From NCBI RefSeq assembly GCF_020404745.1, contig NZ_JAIZAP010000015.1, forward strand, positions 60,860 to 124,859: DNA of 64,000 bases, written 5' to 3'. Both the position numbers and the translations under genes were made by a program. Position 1 is the stretch's first letter. Each line of letters starts with the position of its first letter. Shown here piece after piece: positions 25,336-34,647 of this stretch. The notes beneath the pieces were generated by a model, which had not been told where the DNA came from, searched no databases, and worked only from the letters and a program-made list of their open reading frames with translations. This stretch comes from Aquibacillus saliphilus. GTDB taxonomy: Bacteria; Bacillota; Bacilli; Bacillales; Amphibacillaceae.

Positions 25336-28300
25336 TCAATCATTCATAGGTATCGTCCATACATCAGCGATTGAAGGATCGTAGTTTCTACCTTCTTCAT
25401 CCTCTTGGAAACGAACGGTAACTAAACCTTCTTCCGTCAAAGACAGATCCTCAACAATAAATTGGTATGTCACGGTACCTCCTGTTGAATAATGATTTTC
25501 ACGACTATGGACCTTGACTCCATCCACGAAAACGTAATAATCCTTTATTTGTTCCTGGTCGTATGTTTCAATTGCTCGAATGATAAATGGTTTTCCTGGT
25601 TCTACTTCCATATCGAACTCAAAGAATCCATTTGCCTTACCGTTTGTTGTATAACGGCGTGTCAGTCCAGCCTCCTCAGATGCCTCAGATCCTTCTGAAT
25701 AACTAATATTGTGCTCTGTTTCTGACTGCTCTTCTCCAACATCGACATGATCTGTATATGCCTCCGGAGGATTTACAATATGCAGTTTAATGCCTGCTGA
25801 TTTACTGTCACCGATATGACCTTCATACGTTGCAACTAGCTGCACTTCGATATCCGTTTCTGATGCTTCAGTTGGTGAGGTTATTGTAAATGTAACTGCT
25901 TTATTCTCTTCAGAATCTAATTTATACGCCTTTGATGCTTCGTCTACTGTCCAGCCATCTGGCATGTTAATCTGGACATCACCTTCAGCTTCTGAAGCTC
26001 CATCATTCTGAATATTGACCGTGACATTTAGCTCACTATTAGGTTCAACCATATCCTTGTTAGTTTGTATATCAGTTATAACGATAGGAGATTCCACTGT
26101 AACGGAACTGCTAAACTCTATACTTGCAACACCGCTCTGTTTTTTATAGCTTCCAAGCCCCGTAATAGTGATTTCTTCGGTAGGTGCTTGATTTGCTGGT
26201 ACAGTCACTTCAAATTCCGTAACAAATTTCTCATTTGGTTTTAGTACACCTTTTTTATCTGTACTAACCACCGATACGGACCAGTCTTCTGGAACATTCA
26301 AAGATTGGGAAACTTTGTTTATGTTTGCATGATGAGTATTTTCCATTTCTGCCTTCACTAGGAAGGTATCACCTGGCAACACTTTTTCCTCCAATATAGT
26401 TAGCTCGGCATCAACTCCAAGCACAGCATTACTGATAGAGGAAAGCTCATTTTTCACTTTAACAAGCATGCTATTTATCTCATCTGCTGTAGCTTCTCCA
26501 AGCTGTCCTGCATTTTCTTTTTTTTGAATCCAGTTTATCAAGCTATTAGTAGTAGAAAGACCTTGCTGAACTTGTTTAATTAATTTGGATTCATCATTAG
26601 ATAAGAAAGCTTCTATTCCCTTTTTGGTTTGACTTTGAAGCTTTTCAAATTTTTCAGTTAAATGCTTCTGTTGATCAGTCTTCAAATCTCCCGCTTCTGC
26701 CATGCTATCGCTAAGTTCTTGTAAGTCTTCTGTCCATTGTGAAACTGCACCTAATTTTCCAAGAATAGGATAAACGCTGAAATCATACGTGCCTGATCCA
26801 ACGATAAACACTGCATATCCATCCTGCATTTCTTTAAATTCAATCCCTTCTGAGGATTCGGCGAAGCCTCCTGCCTCTGTTACTGCCCATTTATTTTCAG
26901 CAGGGATATAAATGGTGGATGTTGTATTAGCTGGTACTTTAACAGAAAGATTAAAAATATCTTCATCCATTTTCCAATCACTAACAATTTTCCCGTAAAC
27001 AGAATCATATTCCCCTTTTGCATTCGTAAGGTTTCCGCCTTGCTTGGGCTTGATAATAAAGCTTTTGTATCCAGGATTAGCTGGGTCTGGTTGAATACCC
27101 GCAATATTTTGATACATCCAGTCTCCAACAGCTCCATATGCATAGTGGTTAAACGAATTCATTCCTACATCTTGGAAGCTACCATCTGTTTTAATAGAGT
27201 CCCAACGCTCCCACATCGTCGTAGCACCATTTTTAATTTGATATCCCCACGATGGAAATGTATCGTTGTTTAATAAACGATAAGCTACATCAAGATAACC
27301 ATTGTCTGCTAATACTGGGAGCAGGTCTCTTGTTCCTAAGAAACCAGTAGATAAATGCCAGTCTCTTGCCTCTATTAATTCTACCAACCGGTCCGCTGCA
27401 GCTTGTTGTTTGTCCTCTGGTAAGAGATCCATATAAAGCGCTAAAACATAGCCAGTCTGACTTTCTGTCTTTAACCGTCCATTTTCGTTTACATAAGCCT
27501 GATTAAATGCAGCCTTTACGTCTTCGAAAAGCTGCCCAAACTCTGCTGCATCCTCGTTTTCACCAATTTCTATTGCCATTTCAGAGAGGAGATTCGCACT
27601 ATATGCAAAGTAGGCTGTACCAATTAAATCATTTGGAGTATGATCATTGATATTTAGCCAGTCTCCATATCCAGTATTTGGTCTAATGTATCCATTGCTA
27701 TGGTTTTTTAAATAGTCAATCCATTTCACCATTGCATCATAATTTTCTTTTATGACACGAGTATCACCGTAACGCTGCCAAATTGTATAGGGAACAGTCA
27801 CTCCCGCATCTCCCCAACCAGCACTACCTTCTCCACAACAAGCATCAGGAGCTACGTCTGGGAAAGCGCCATTTGGTGACTGTGCATCTCTTAGATCCGT
27901 TAACCATTTAGTTCCAAGGAATTTTGCTACATTCATGTTAAACGTTGATGCACCGATAAAAACATTAATATCACCCGTCCAACCGAGTCGTTCATCACGA
28001 GCGGGTGTATCTGTTGGAACACTTAAGAAATTGCCACGCTGCCCCCAAGTAATATTACTTTGTAGTTGATTAAGCATCTCACTTGAGGTTTCAAATTCCC
28101 CTGTTAAAGGAGCATCCGTATGCATCACTCTTCCTGTGATAGCATCTAGCGATGGCTCTTCTTGATACCCTGTTACCTCCACATATCGGAATCCATGGAA
28201 GGTAAAACGAGGTTCATAGATTTCTTCTCCCTCTCCTTTTAAAATATAACGATCTGTTGCCTCTGCAGTTCGTAAATTAGCTGTGTATGCCGAACCATCA

Positions 28301-29994
28301 GAATCAAGAACCTCCGCGTGTCGGATTTTTATTACATCCCCTTCATCACCTGAAACCTTTAACCGTACCGAACCCACCATATTTTGGCCTAGATCAAAAA
28401 CATAAACACCAGGTGTTGGTTCCGTAACCTCAACAGCTTCTATTTCTTCTGTTACTTGAACAGTAGGTCCTGCTTGCGCTACGAGCTCTCCCCCGTAATT
28501 CTCTTTCACTGAAGCAGGAATCCAGTTGGAATCGTCATAATTAGATTCACTCCAACCGATTAATTCCTTTCGAGCATCATATGTCTCACCTGCAATAATG
28601 TCATTAGAAATGATAGGTCCTGTTGCGGCATTCCATGTGTCGTCTGTTTCAACAACTTCTACCGTTCCATCTGTGTATTCAATGACGAGTTGCGCTAAGA
28701 ATGCTGGATTATCTCCATAATGATCCGCGCCAAACCAGGCAATTTTTCCTGTGTACCAGCCTTGTCCTAATATCGATCCAATGACGTTTTCTCCCTCTTG
28801 AAGCATATCCGTTACATCATACGTTTGATATTGAACCCGCTTATTGTAATCAGTCCATCCTGGAGCAAAATAATCTTTCCCGACTTTTTCTCCATTTAAA
28901 TAAAGCTCATAAAGTCCTAGTGCAGTAGAATATACCCGTGCACTAGCAACGGATTTCGCTACTGGAAATTCTTTGCGTAGCTGTGGTGCATCATCATCAT
29001 CACTATTTTGCCATGCATACTGATTCGTTACATGAAGTTTTCCATTATTAATTGTCCCACTGTTAAAAGTGAATTGTTCCACTCCTATGAATTCTTCCGA
29101 CAATAGGATGTTTCCATCCTGATCGGTAAGTTTGATATTATCAAAAAGTGCTTCTTCTACACGGTCTTGTCTAAAACCAATATCCCCAAACCCAAAAGAG
29201 TTATCAGTTGTTGTGTCAACTAACTCTTCATTGATATATGTTTTAATTTCCCCGTTGTTAACAGAAATTTTTAATTTGTATTCGGTGTTTAGCTTTTCAT
29301 CACTAGGAATAGCATGGGAAATGTCTATTTCCTTCAGAACAGCCGCATTACCGTTTAACCACCTATGGGGCCGGAGTTTTGTTTTCTCGTCTGTTGTGTT
29401 GATTTGCCACATATAATAGTTATTCTGATCCTCTGCACCAAAGATGATACCAGCTGCCTGGTTTAAAACAGAAAAATCAAGTTCCAGATTATATGCATCC
29501 ATTGGTTCTGAAGATTCATCATTACGATATTCTATCCAATCCCCTTTCCAATCAGAGGACTTTAACAGTCCCATCTCCCACTTGGCAGGCGCACTCCAAT
29601 TGGAACCGACCTCGTCTTCATCCCAAATTCGCACCTTCCAATAATAGGCTTTTTTCGATTCTAGCTCCTTCCCATCATAAGAAATATTTATAGATTGATC
29701 TGATTCTATCTTTCCACTATCCCATACATCACCATTCTCTTCTTCTAGCATTTCTAATGAAGAAGCAACAATAACTTGATACGCTGTCTGCATTTTCGCA
29801 CGGCTACCAGACTCTAACTGCCAGGATAATTGTGGCTTACTAATATCTAGTCCGATTGGATCCTCCATATACTCTGTTGTTAAGTTGACTACATTTACTG
29901 AATCGGAGTCTTCATTTGCAAATCCAACCATTGGAAATGGTAATAACGAAAAAATAAGCATCGAAACTAAAAAAAGTCGGAATTTCTTTTTCAT
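25336..29994 (-). CDS. Large secreted alpha-L-rhamnosidase (GH78) with NEW3 and C-terminal binding-like domains
   Basis: A 1552-residue exported enzyme with a signal peptide (KKKFRLFLVSMLIFSLLPFP). Order: N-terminal Ig-like rhamnosidase domain (about 33-150), an inserted lectin-like domain (about 165-320), rhamnosidase jelly-roll domain (about 345-520), and GH78 (alpha/alpha)6 barrel (about 660-1010) with PARDERLGWTGD, where the Glu of RDER is the known general acid, and NGATTMWERWDS, whose Glu fits the base. After the beta C-domain come a helical segment (about 1110-1220), two NEW3-like beta domains (about 1225-1425) and a final domain. No cell-wall anchor is seen. It releases rhamnose for the adjacent importer. 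AGGAGGAGAAA precedes the ATG. Confidence 0.93.
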   Translation of the reverse strand: MKKKFRLFLVSMLIFSLLPFPMVGFANEDSDSVNVVNLTTEYMEDPIGLDISKPQLSWQLESGSRAKMQTAYQVIVASSLEMLEEENGDVWDSGKIESDQSINISYDGKELESKKAYYWKVRIWDEDEVGSNWSAPAKWEMGLLKSSDWKGDWIEYRNDESSEPMDAYNLELDFSVLNQAAGIIFGAEDQNNYYMWQINTTDEKTKLRPHRWLNGNAAVLKEIDISHAIPSDEKLNTEYKLKISVNNGEIKTYINEELVDTTTDNSFGFGDIGFRQDRVEEALFDNIKLTDQDGNILLSEEFIGVEQFTFNSGTINNGKLHVTNQYAWQNSDDDDAPQLRKEFPVAKSVASARVYSTALGLYELYLNGEKVGKDYFAPGWTDYNKRVQYQTYDVTDMLQEGENVIGSILGQGWYTGKIAWFGADHYGDNPAFLAQLVIEYTDGTVEVVETDDTWNAATGPIISNDIIAGETYDARKELIGWSESNYDDSNWIPASVKENYGGELVAQAGPTVQVTEEIEAVEVTEPTPGVYVFDLGQNMVGSVRLKVSGDEGDVIKIRHAEVLDSDGSAYTANLRTAEATDRYILKGEGEEIYEPRFTFHGFRYVEVTGYQEEPSLDAITGRVMHTDAPLTGEFETSSEMLNQLQSNITWGQRGNFLSVPTDTPARDERLGWTGDINVFIGASTFNMNVAKFLGTKWLTDLRDAQSPNGAFPDVAPDACCGEGSAGWGDAGVTVPYTIWQRYGDTRVIKENYDAMVKWIDYLKNHSNGYIRPNTGYGDWLNINDHTPNDLIGTAYFAYSANLLSEMAIEIGENEDAAEFGQLFEDVKAAFNQAYVNENGRLKTESQTGYVLALYMDLLPEDKQQAAADRLVELIEARDWHLSTGFLGTRDLLPVLADNGYLDVAYRLLNNDTFPSWGYQIKNGATTMWERWDSIKTDGSFQDVGMNSFNHYAYGAVGDWMYQNIAGIQPDPANPGYKSFIIKPKQGGNLTNAKGEYDSVYGKIVSDWKMDEDIFNLSVKVPANTTSTIYIPAENKWAVTEAGGFAESSEGIEFKEMQDGYAVFIVGSGTYDFSVYPILGKLGAVSQWTEDLQELSDSMAEAGDLKTDQQKHLTEKFEKLQSQTKKGIEAFLSNDESKLIKQVQQGLSTTNSLINWIQKKENAGQLGEATADEINSMLVKVKNELSSISNAVLGVDAELTILEEKVLPGDTFLVKAEMENTHHANINKVSQSLNVPEDWSVSVVSTDKKGVLKPNEKFVTEFEVTVPANQAPTEEITITGLGSYKKQSGVASIEFSSSVTVESPIVITDIQTNKDMVEPNSELNVTVNIQNDGASEAEGDVQINMPDGWTVDEASKAYKLDSEENKAVTFTITSPTEASETDIEVQLVATYEGHIGDSKSAGIKLHIVNPPEAYTDHVDVGEEQSETEHNISYSEGSEASEEAGLTRRYTTNGKANGFFEFDMEVEPGKPFIIRAIETYDQEQIKDYYVFVDGVKVHSRENHYSTGGTVTYQFIVEDLSLTEEGLVTVRFQEDEEGRNYDPSIADVWTIPMND

Positions 29995-30156
29995 CTGAAT
30001 TTTCTCCTCCTATATTTTCTTTTGGCTTTGGGGACATATAGCAATTATGTTGTACACTGAGGTGTATCGAAAATCACTAGATATAACCACCTCCTAGAGA
30101 TTCTACTAATCTTTTTTTGGGGAATTTAAATTTCATCTACTAAAAATACCCTAAAA

Positions 30157-30171
30157 AGATAGCGCTTTCAT
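30157..30171 (-). promoter_or_regulatory. cre site upstream of the rhamnosidase
   Basis: Minus strand ATGAAAGCGCTATCT fits WTGNAANCGNWWNCW at all fixed positions, about 165 bases upstream of the rhamnosidase start. Together with the importer cre it indicates catabolite repression of the whole locus. Confidence 0.7.
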
Positions 30172-30433
30172 CTATTATAGTGGAGAACGTCTTCACTAAA
30201 TAAGGAGAGAACCCTCAGGTATGGGGGTGATTATTCAGGTATTTATCCTTGAAAACCGAATTATAGTAAATTACCTGCTTTTTCCATTACTTCAGATGAT
30301 CTTGTGTCTGGTTAAAATCAACGCTTCTACTCTCTTCTCTTAATTTCTTTAAAAGCATCTATTTCTATGATAGCTGAGATTTTGACTCTTCTTACCAATT
30401 TGTTGTACGCCGCATTAGAAATCACCTCTTAAC

Positions 30434-30572
30434 TAAGTTGAGGCGAATCTTTCCCAGTTTGGGGTGAATCTTTCCGAGTTTAGGGCGAATAAACGTGATG
30501 TTGGGGCGAATAATTGGAAACTTGAGGTGAATCCTCTCACTTTTCAGGCGAATCCACCAATTTTCAAGCAAA
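30434..30572. repeat. 21-bp tandem repeat array, six clear copies plus a degenerate seventh
   Basis: The core GGCGAAT/GGTGAAT recurs with GAAT beginning at 30445, 30466, 30487, 30508, 30529 and 30550, exactly 21 bases apart; a decayed unit follows. Consensus approximates TTGGGGCGAATCTTTCCCAG. Since 21 is divisible by three, a minus-strand frame remains open across the array and would encode heptads like IRPKLGK, but no good start or ribosome site supports translation. Located in the 735-base gap between the rhamnosidase and TPR genes; the rest of this gap holds the cre site and no gene. Confidence 0.85.
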
Positions 30573-30729
30573 AAGAGCAACCTAAACTGGGTTTAAGATG
30601 ATCTACACATTTGCAAATGAATTTCAACCAGGATATTTTTACCATGATTTGGTGATAATGGATAATGGTGACTACTTATATAAAACTCCTATGAGGAGAA
30701 GTTGAATTTTCAAAATTGGAGGGAAACGT

Positions 30730-31872
30730 ATGTCAACAATGGATATTTTTAATGCAAAAGAAAATATAAGTGAATTTATAAATGAGCGTAACAAAGATGA
30801 CTTAGAAGTAATCGTGGAAGAATTCAAACGCGGTCACTTTCCAAATGTCTTATCAAAAACAAAGGTGTTTCGAGCAAAACATGAAACGAATAAAAATTTG
30901 CTTAGGATTTTATCGCTACTTGATGCTACTTGTCATTCACAAATAGGTGAAGGTAAGCGAGCAGCAGATATTATCATGAACATGTACCAAGATTCGCATG
31001 AAAAATCGGTTGATGACTTAATTTTATATGGCAATTTAGCATTCATGTGTGACTATAAGCTTGCTCGAAGAATAATGTCAGTTGCAGTAAAACAATTAGA
31101 AAACGAGGACGCGCTTGACCAGATGAAAGCTGCTCGCGCTTATCTAGTACTCGGGGAAGCGGAAGAAAATCTAGAAAACTTCGTTCGAGCAATCAAATAT
31201 TATAAAAGAGGATTAATCTATTTCCAAAAAGAAAAAGAACGAGACAGACAAATGATTCTTTTTCTACATTTTAAACTTGGTGCGCTCCTTTCCTTGAATA
31301 ATGACACCCGTGAGGCGATTGATTATTTACAAAAAACAATTGAACTTGCAACTGAAGAAAGTAATATAGAAATAAAAATTAACAGCCTAGTAAGTATCGC
31401 GAAAATTTATGGAAGTAAAAATGAGTACGTGAAAGCTATTACTTACTTGAATGAGGTAATTCCAATGCTGGAGGGCTCAACTCTTGCCAATAAATTAGCA
31501 CATGCTGAGGCTTATACAGAAATGGCTTATAATTATTTCGATCAATCGCTACATGATCAAGCAGTTCCTTACTATCAAAAGGCTATCGCCATTCATCTAA
31601 AGCTTCCTAACTATTCTGTGAGAGAGCTTGGAATGATATATATGCAATATGCCTATTGTTTGGAGCATAAAGAGCACCCAAATAAGTTGCTTGCAGGAAA
31701 AAATTATGAAAAGGCACTTGTTCAACTAGAAAAAACAAATGATCAGGAGTTATTAGAAAATGCCTTTGCAGCTATTATTGCTTTTTTTGAAAGTACCGAT
31801 AATCAAAAGAAGAAACATTTCTATGAAAATAAATTTGTAGAACTGACGAATAAGCTAGCTCGCACCAACTAA
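30730..31872 (+). CDS. TPR-repeat protein, Rap-like architecture
   Basis: A 380-residue all-helical protein with about six tetratricopeptide repeats (for example RAIKYYKRGLIYFQKEKE, EAIDYLQKTIELATEE, KAITYLNEVIPMLEG, QAVPYYQKAIAIHLKLP). Length and an N-terminal three-helix-like segment are similar to Rap/PlcR-type regulators, but no Phr peptide gene follows and the Rap phosphatase motif is not evident. It may be a peptide- or protein-binding regulator. The ATG follows GGAGGGAAACGT. Monocistronic with its own terminator. Confidence 0.75.
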   Translation: MSTMDIFNAKENISEFINERNKDDLEVIVEEFKRGHFPNVLSKTKVFRAKHETNKNLLRILSLLDATCHSQIGEGKRAADIIMNMYQDSHEKSVDDLILYGNLAFMCDYKLARRIMSVAVKQLENEDALDQMKAARAYLVLGEAEENLENFVRAIKYYKRGLIYFQKEKERDRQMILFLHFKLGALLSLNNDTREAIDYLQKTIELATEESNIEIKINSLVSIAKIYGSKNEYVKAITYLNEVIPMLEGSTLANKLAHAEAYTEMAYNYFDQSLHDQAVPYYQKAIAIHLKLPNYSVRELGMIYMQYAYCLEHKEHPNKLLAGKNYEKALVQLEKTNDQELLENAFAAIIAFFESTDNQKKKHFYENKFVELTNKLARTN

Positions 31873-31913
31873 GAATGTGGTTTAAAAAGGATATACACTA
31901 GAACCACCATCAT

Positions 31914-31964
31914 AGAACAGGGCATTACAGAAGTCTTCGCTCCTGTAATGCCCTGTTCTTTTTA
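31914..31964 (+). terminator. Terminator of the TPR gene
   Basis: GAACAGGGCATTACAG pairs perfectly with CTGTAATGCCCTGTTC and is followed by TTTTT. Confidence 0.92.
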
Positions 31965-31974
31965 CGTGACTATA

Positions 31975-32082
31975 TTAATATGCGCCATATCCTCCAGAAT
32001 AAGATGTTCCAACTATAATTAGAAGGATAAACAATACAACAATTAGCGCAAATCCTCCGCCATAACTGTATCCTGCACTCAT
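31975..32082 (-). CDS. YjcZ-type small glycine-rich membrane protein
   Basis: A 35-residue peptide [20 protein letters not shown] then LIIVG and a Gly/Tyr-rich tail. The pattern [19 protein letters not shown] is the signature of the YjcZ family of small sporulation-associated membrane proteins in Bacillaceae. AAAGGGGGC stands 8 bases before the ATG. It is below common gene-finding cut-offs. Function unknown. Confidence 0.85.
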   Translation of the reverse strand: MSAGYSYGGGFALIVVLFILLIIVGTSYSGGYGAY

Positions 32083-32255
32083 CAATAAAGCCCCCTTTCA
32101 AACTGTTACATTCATAGCGTATGAAGAAACCGTTGAACTGGAAGGGCATATGTCCTGAGTCTCACTGATTTATCCTAATAATTTTGAGATCATCAGAAAG
32201 TGGGTCATTGCAAGAATAGTATAATACACGATCATTATTTAGATTTAACACTTCT

Positions 32256-33818
32256 TTATTCTCTACGTATGTTGTCTTCTAGTCTAAAATAATCAAAATC
32301 TACGAATCCACCAGTTGTATCTTCCGCAAAGTTAAATAAAGCAAACCGATACCCCATAAAATGATCTAGTTTATAGCACATTTGAAGAGTGTTTCCAATC
32401 TGTTTCCAGTTTTCCCCGTCAAGACTATAATAAAAATATGCCTTGTCTGTCTGATTCTTATAATCAAAATCAACCCTAAAATATACCCGGTCCGCTTCAA
32501 GTGGAATACGTTCGATTTCCTCTGCCAAACCAGTACTTGCATTTACCATTACAATCGATTTTGTACTTTCCTTCATTTTGACACCGACATATCCATAATC
32601 TTTTTGGAAGGCAGCAAAGCCAGCAACGTCGCCATCCTTCATGTTCGCTATCTCCATGGCGATTTGACCGGAACATTCTGGTCCGAACGTTCTTTGGGTA
32701 AGAGTATTTCTAGCTTCTTCAAGGTCTGCGCTAATTTTTCCATTTTTCAACCTTAAAAAGCCGGGACGCTCGGTTACAGACCAATAGTCATTGTCCGGGT
32801 TATGGTTCCATTGCCATACTAATCCTAGTGTATTGGTGTCATAATTAAATTCATCTGATTGAACAATGTGTTGCTTAGAAGTCTTGTTACTAACCGGGCA
32901 ATGCATCTTGTTTGGAATCAGACCTCTATCACCAAATACTGGCCATCCGTCTTCCCATCTAACCTCGAGCAGGCAAGGAAGACGACCTACAGATCCGTTA
33001 TCGCGAAACAACAACCCGTACCACTTGCCATCAACCGTATCAACGATTCCTCCCTGTGCCGTGCCAGTCGGGTCACTTACTGCAATCCTACCTTGATAAT
33101 AACCATCAATCGATTCGGCACGATGTACGAGCTGCATGCGATGGCTATTTTTTGGCCACGTTATCGTGAACACATAATAGTAGCCATTGATTTTTTGGAT
33201 GTGTGCGCCCTCAGCAGGAAGACCTACATCCTCTTTTTCACTCGCAACTAAACTAGCATCTGGAATAATAGTTTTGTTTAGTCCACCCTCTTTTATAGCT
33301 GTCGCATCTTCAGTTAGTTCAATAACTTTAATATCCCCACCATCATAAACCAAATATACACGTCCATCATCGTCAAATAGTAAAGACATGTCATGATAAT
33401 AGCCATCTAAAGTGAAGCGCTTCCAATTTCCGTGTTCGATATTATCTGTTTGAAAGATATACGTCTTTCCGGTTGCAAGCGACCCTACCACCAGGTAAAA
33501 GAGGCCCTGATGGTAACGAAGAGAACTTGCCCAAGAACCTTTTCCATATTCGTTTTTTCCATTATTTAGCGTTTGTTCATTATCATCCGCAAGAACATCA
33601 TAAACATAATTAACAATTTCCCAATCCAAGAGATCGTATGACTTCATAATTGGTACCCCAGGGTTCATATGCATCGTGGTACTAGACATATAGAATACTT
33701 CCCCGACTCGAATCACATCAGGATCGGGGACATCCACCGTAAGGATAGGGTTTTCGAAGGTACATTGATCACGCTTGTCCATCCATCTATTTCCATCTAC
33801 GAATGAATTTTTACTCAT
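32256..33818 (-). CDS. GH43 glycosidase (beta-xylosidase/arabinofuranosidase type), cytoplasmic
   Basis: A 520-residue enzyme without signal peptide. The five-bladed propeller (about 20-310) carries the GH43 catalytic base in VDVPDPDVIRVGEVFYMSSTT, and the acid in PAEGAHIQKINGYYY. Residues from about 330 form the C-terminal beta-sandwich (GH43_C2/DUF1349-like) with WQWNHNPDNDYWSV, usual in the GH43_12-type exo-enzymes. It probably removes xylose or arabinose from imported oligosaccharides, together with the GH120 enzyme 2.6 kb away. Exact specificity cannot be told from sequence. Confidence 0.88.
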   Translation of the reverse strand: MSKNSFVDGNRWMDKRDQCTFENPILTVDVPDPDVIRVGEVFYMSSTTMHMNPGVPIMKSYDLLDWEIVNYVYDVLADDNEQTLNNGKNEYGKGSWASSLRYHQGLFYLVVGSLATGKTYIFQTDNIEHGNWKRFTLDGYYHDMSLLFDDDGRVYLVYDGGDIKVIELTEDATAIKEGGLNKTIIPDASLVASEKEDVGLPAEGAHIQKINGYYYVFTITWPKNSHRMQLVHRAESIDGYYQGRIAVSDPTGTAQGGIVDTVDGKWYGLLFRDNGSVGRLPCLLEVRWEDGWPVFGDRGLIPNKMHCPVSNKTSKQHIVQSDEFNYDTNTLGLVWQWNHNPDNDYWSVTERPGFLRLKNGKISADLEEARNTLTQRTFGPECSGQIAMEIANMKDGDVAGFAAFQKDYGYVGVKMKESTKSIVMVNASTGLAEEIERIPLEADRVYFRVDFDYKNQTDKAYFYYSLDGENWKQIGNTLQMCYKLDHFMGYRFALFNFAEDTTGGFVDFDYFRLEDNIRRE

Positions 33819-33907
33819 GAGTTAAAATTCCTCTCTATCTAGATTAGTTCCGATATCGTGGAGAAAATGTAAAAAAACAGGTTAAAATGTGATTGAAATA
33901 CTTTTTA

Positions 33908-34429
33908 CTAATTGTCTCCAGTAAGCTTCTGGTACTCTTTATTAATTTCTGCCATTGTTTCTGAAAGCTGCGCTCCCCAATTATCGTCGACCGTATTGAA
34001 AACAACTTCACCATCGGTATCTAACATTCCATACCCTCTGTATGCTGCATCTTTATTTTTCATATTGAACTTATCAATTAATTTCAATTCTGGGTCCGAT
34101 ACGAATGGAAGACTTACCCCGTTCCATTCCTTTAAACTATTGTATAATTCTAATTGTTGCTCTGGGCTGTCGCCACTAATAATATAAGCATTAACATTTA
34201 AGTCCTCTAAAAGATCTAAATTTTCATGCAACTGAACCAGTTGCTCCTGACAATGACCTCAGGTGTAAGTTGTAATGAAAAAGAAAAGAGCAGGTTTGTC
34301 TTGAGGGAATGTAACTTCTTGTTTATCTTGATTTAATAGAGTCATCGGTTCATCCAGTTTAGTGGAACCACAACCTGCAAGGATAACTGCAAAAATCAGT
34401 AAAAGTAAGAGTGATTTAAAATTCATCAT
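33908..34429 (-). CDS. Lipoprotein redoxin (TlpA/AhpC-like) with in-frame TGA at the first position of CxxC: candidate selenoprotein
   Basis: Read through one TGA (34259-34261), the frame gives 173 residues: signal peptide with lipobox ILAGC (Cys 20), then a thioredoxin-fold redoxin. The TGA is residue 57 in TTYT-(TGA)-GHCQEQL, exactly where the first cysteine of a CxxC active site belongs, with the second cysteine at 60. After the TGA 115 codons continue without a further stop and with good redoxin features (NAYIISGDSPEQQLELYN, LPFVSDPELKLIDKF, GYGMLDTDGEVVF). A 7-bp hairpin follows the TGA at SECIS-like distance. Either UGA is read as selenocysteine (UGHC), or a single nonsense mutation broke a normal gene. 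AAAGGA precedes the ATG. No sel genes are in this window. Confidence 0.65.
34228..34244 (-). promoter_or_regulatory. SECIS-like hairpin downstream of the TGA codon
   Basis: On the minus strand GCAACTG-GTT-CAGTTGC forms a perfect 7-bp stem. Twenty-one bases separate the TGA from the GTT apical loop, inside the 16-37 range used for bacterial SECIS searches, and the loop starts with G. If the two inner pairs open, the loop reads TGGTTCA, resembling the GGU-containing loop of the Escherichia coli fdhF element. Structure is deduced by eye. Confidence 0.45.
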
Positions 34430-34647
34430 TAATTCCTTTCTCTACTCTAGAAACTAGAATTGTTTTATTAATTTATACCATTTTTGTAATGGCGACACAA
34501 TTAAATGGTATTATTTTAGTATAGATATAGTACTTTTCCTGAACTCCTATTACTCACCCAATCATTTCACACATCAACCGTTCTAAAAAAATATCACACT
34601 TCTCCTTTATAAAAAATGGTCCGCGCCGAAGCGAGAACCCTTCTTTG

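Noticed and set aside
30434..30572. CRISPR array
   Set aside because: The 21-base units are contiguous without variable spacers and there are no cas genes; it is a simple tandem repeat.
33411..33433. cre-like sequence GTGAAGCGCTTCC within the GH43 gene
   Set aside because: The spacing between TG and CG is one base short of the consensus and the site is far inside the coding region.
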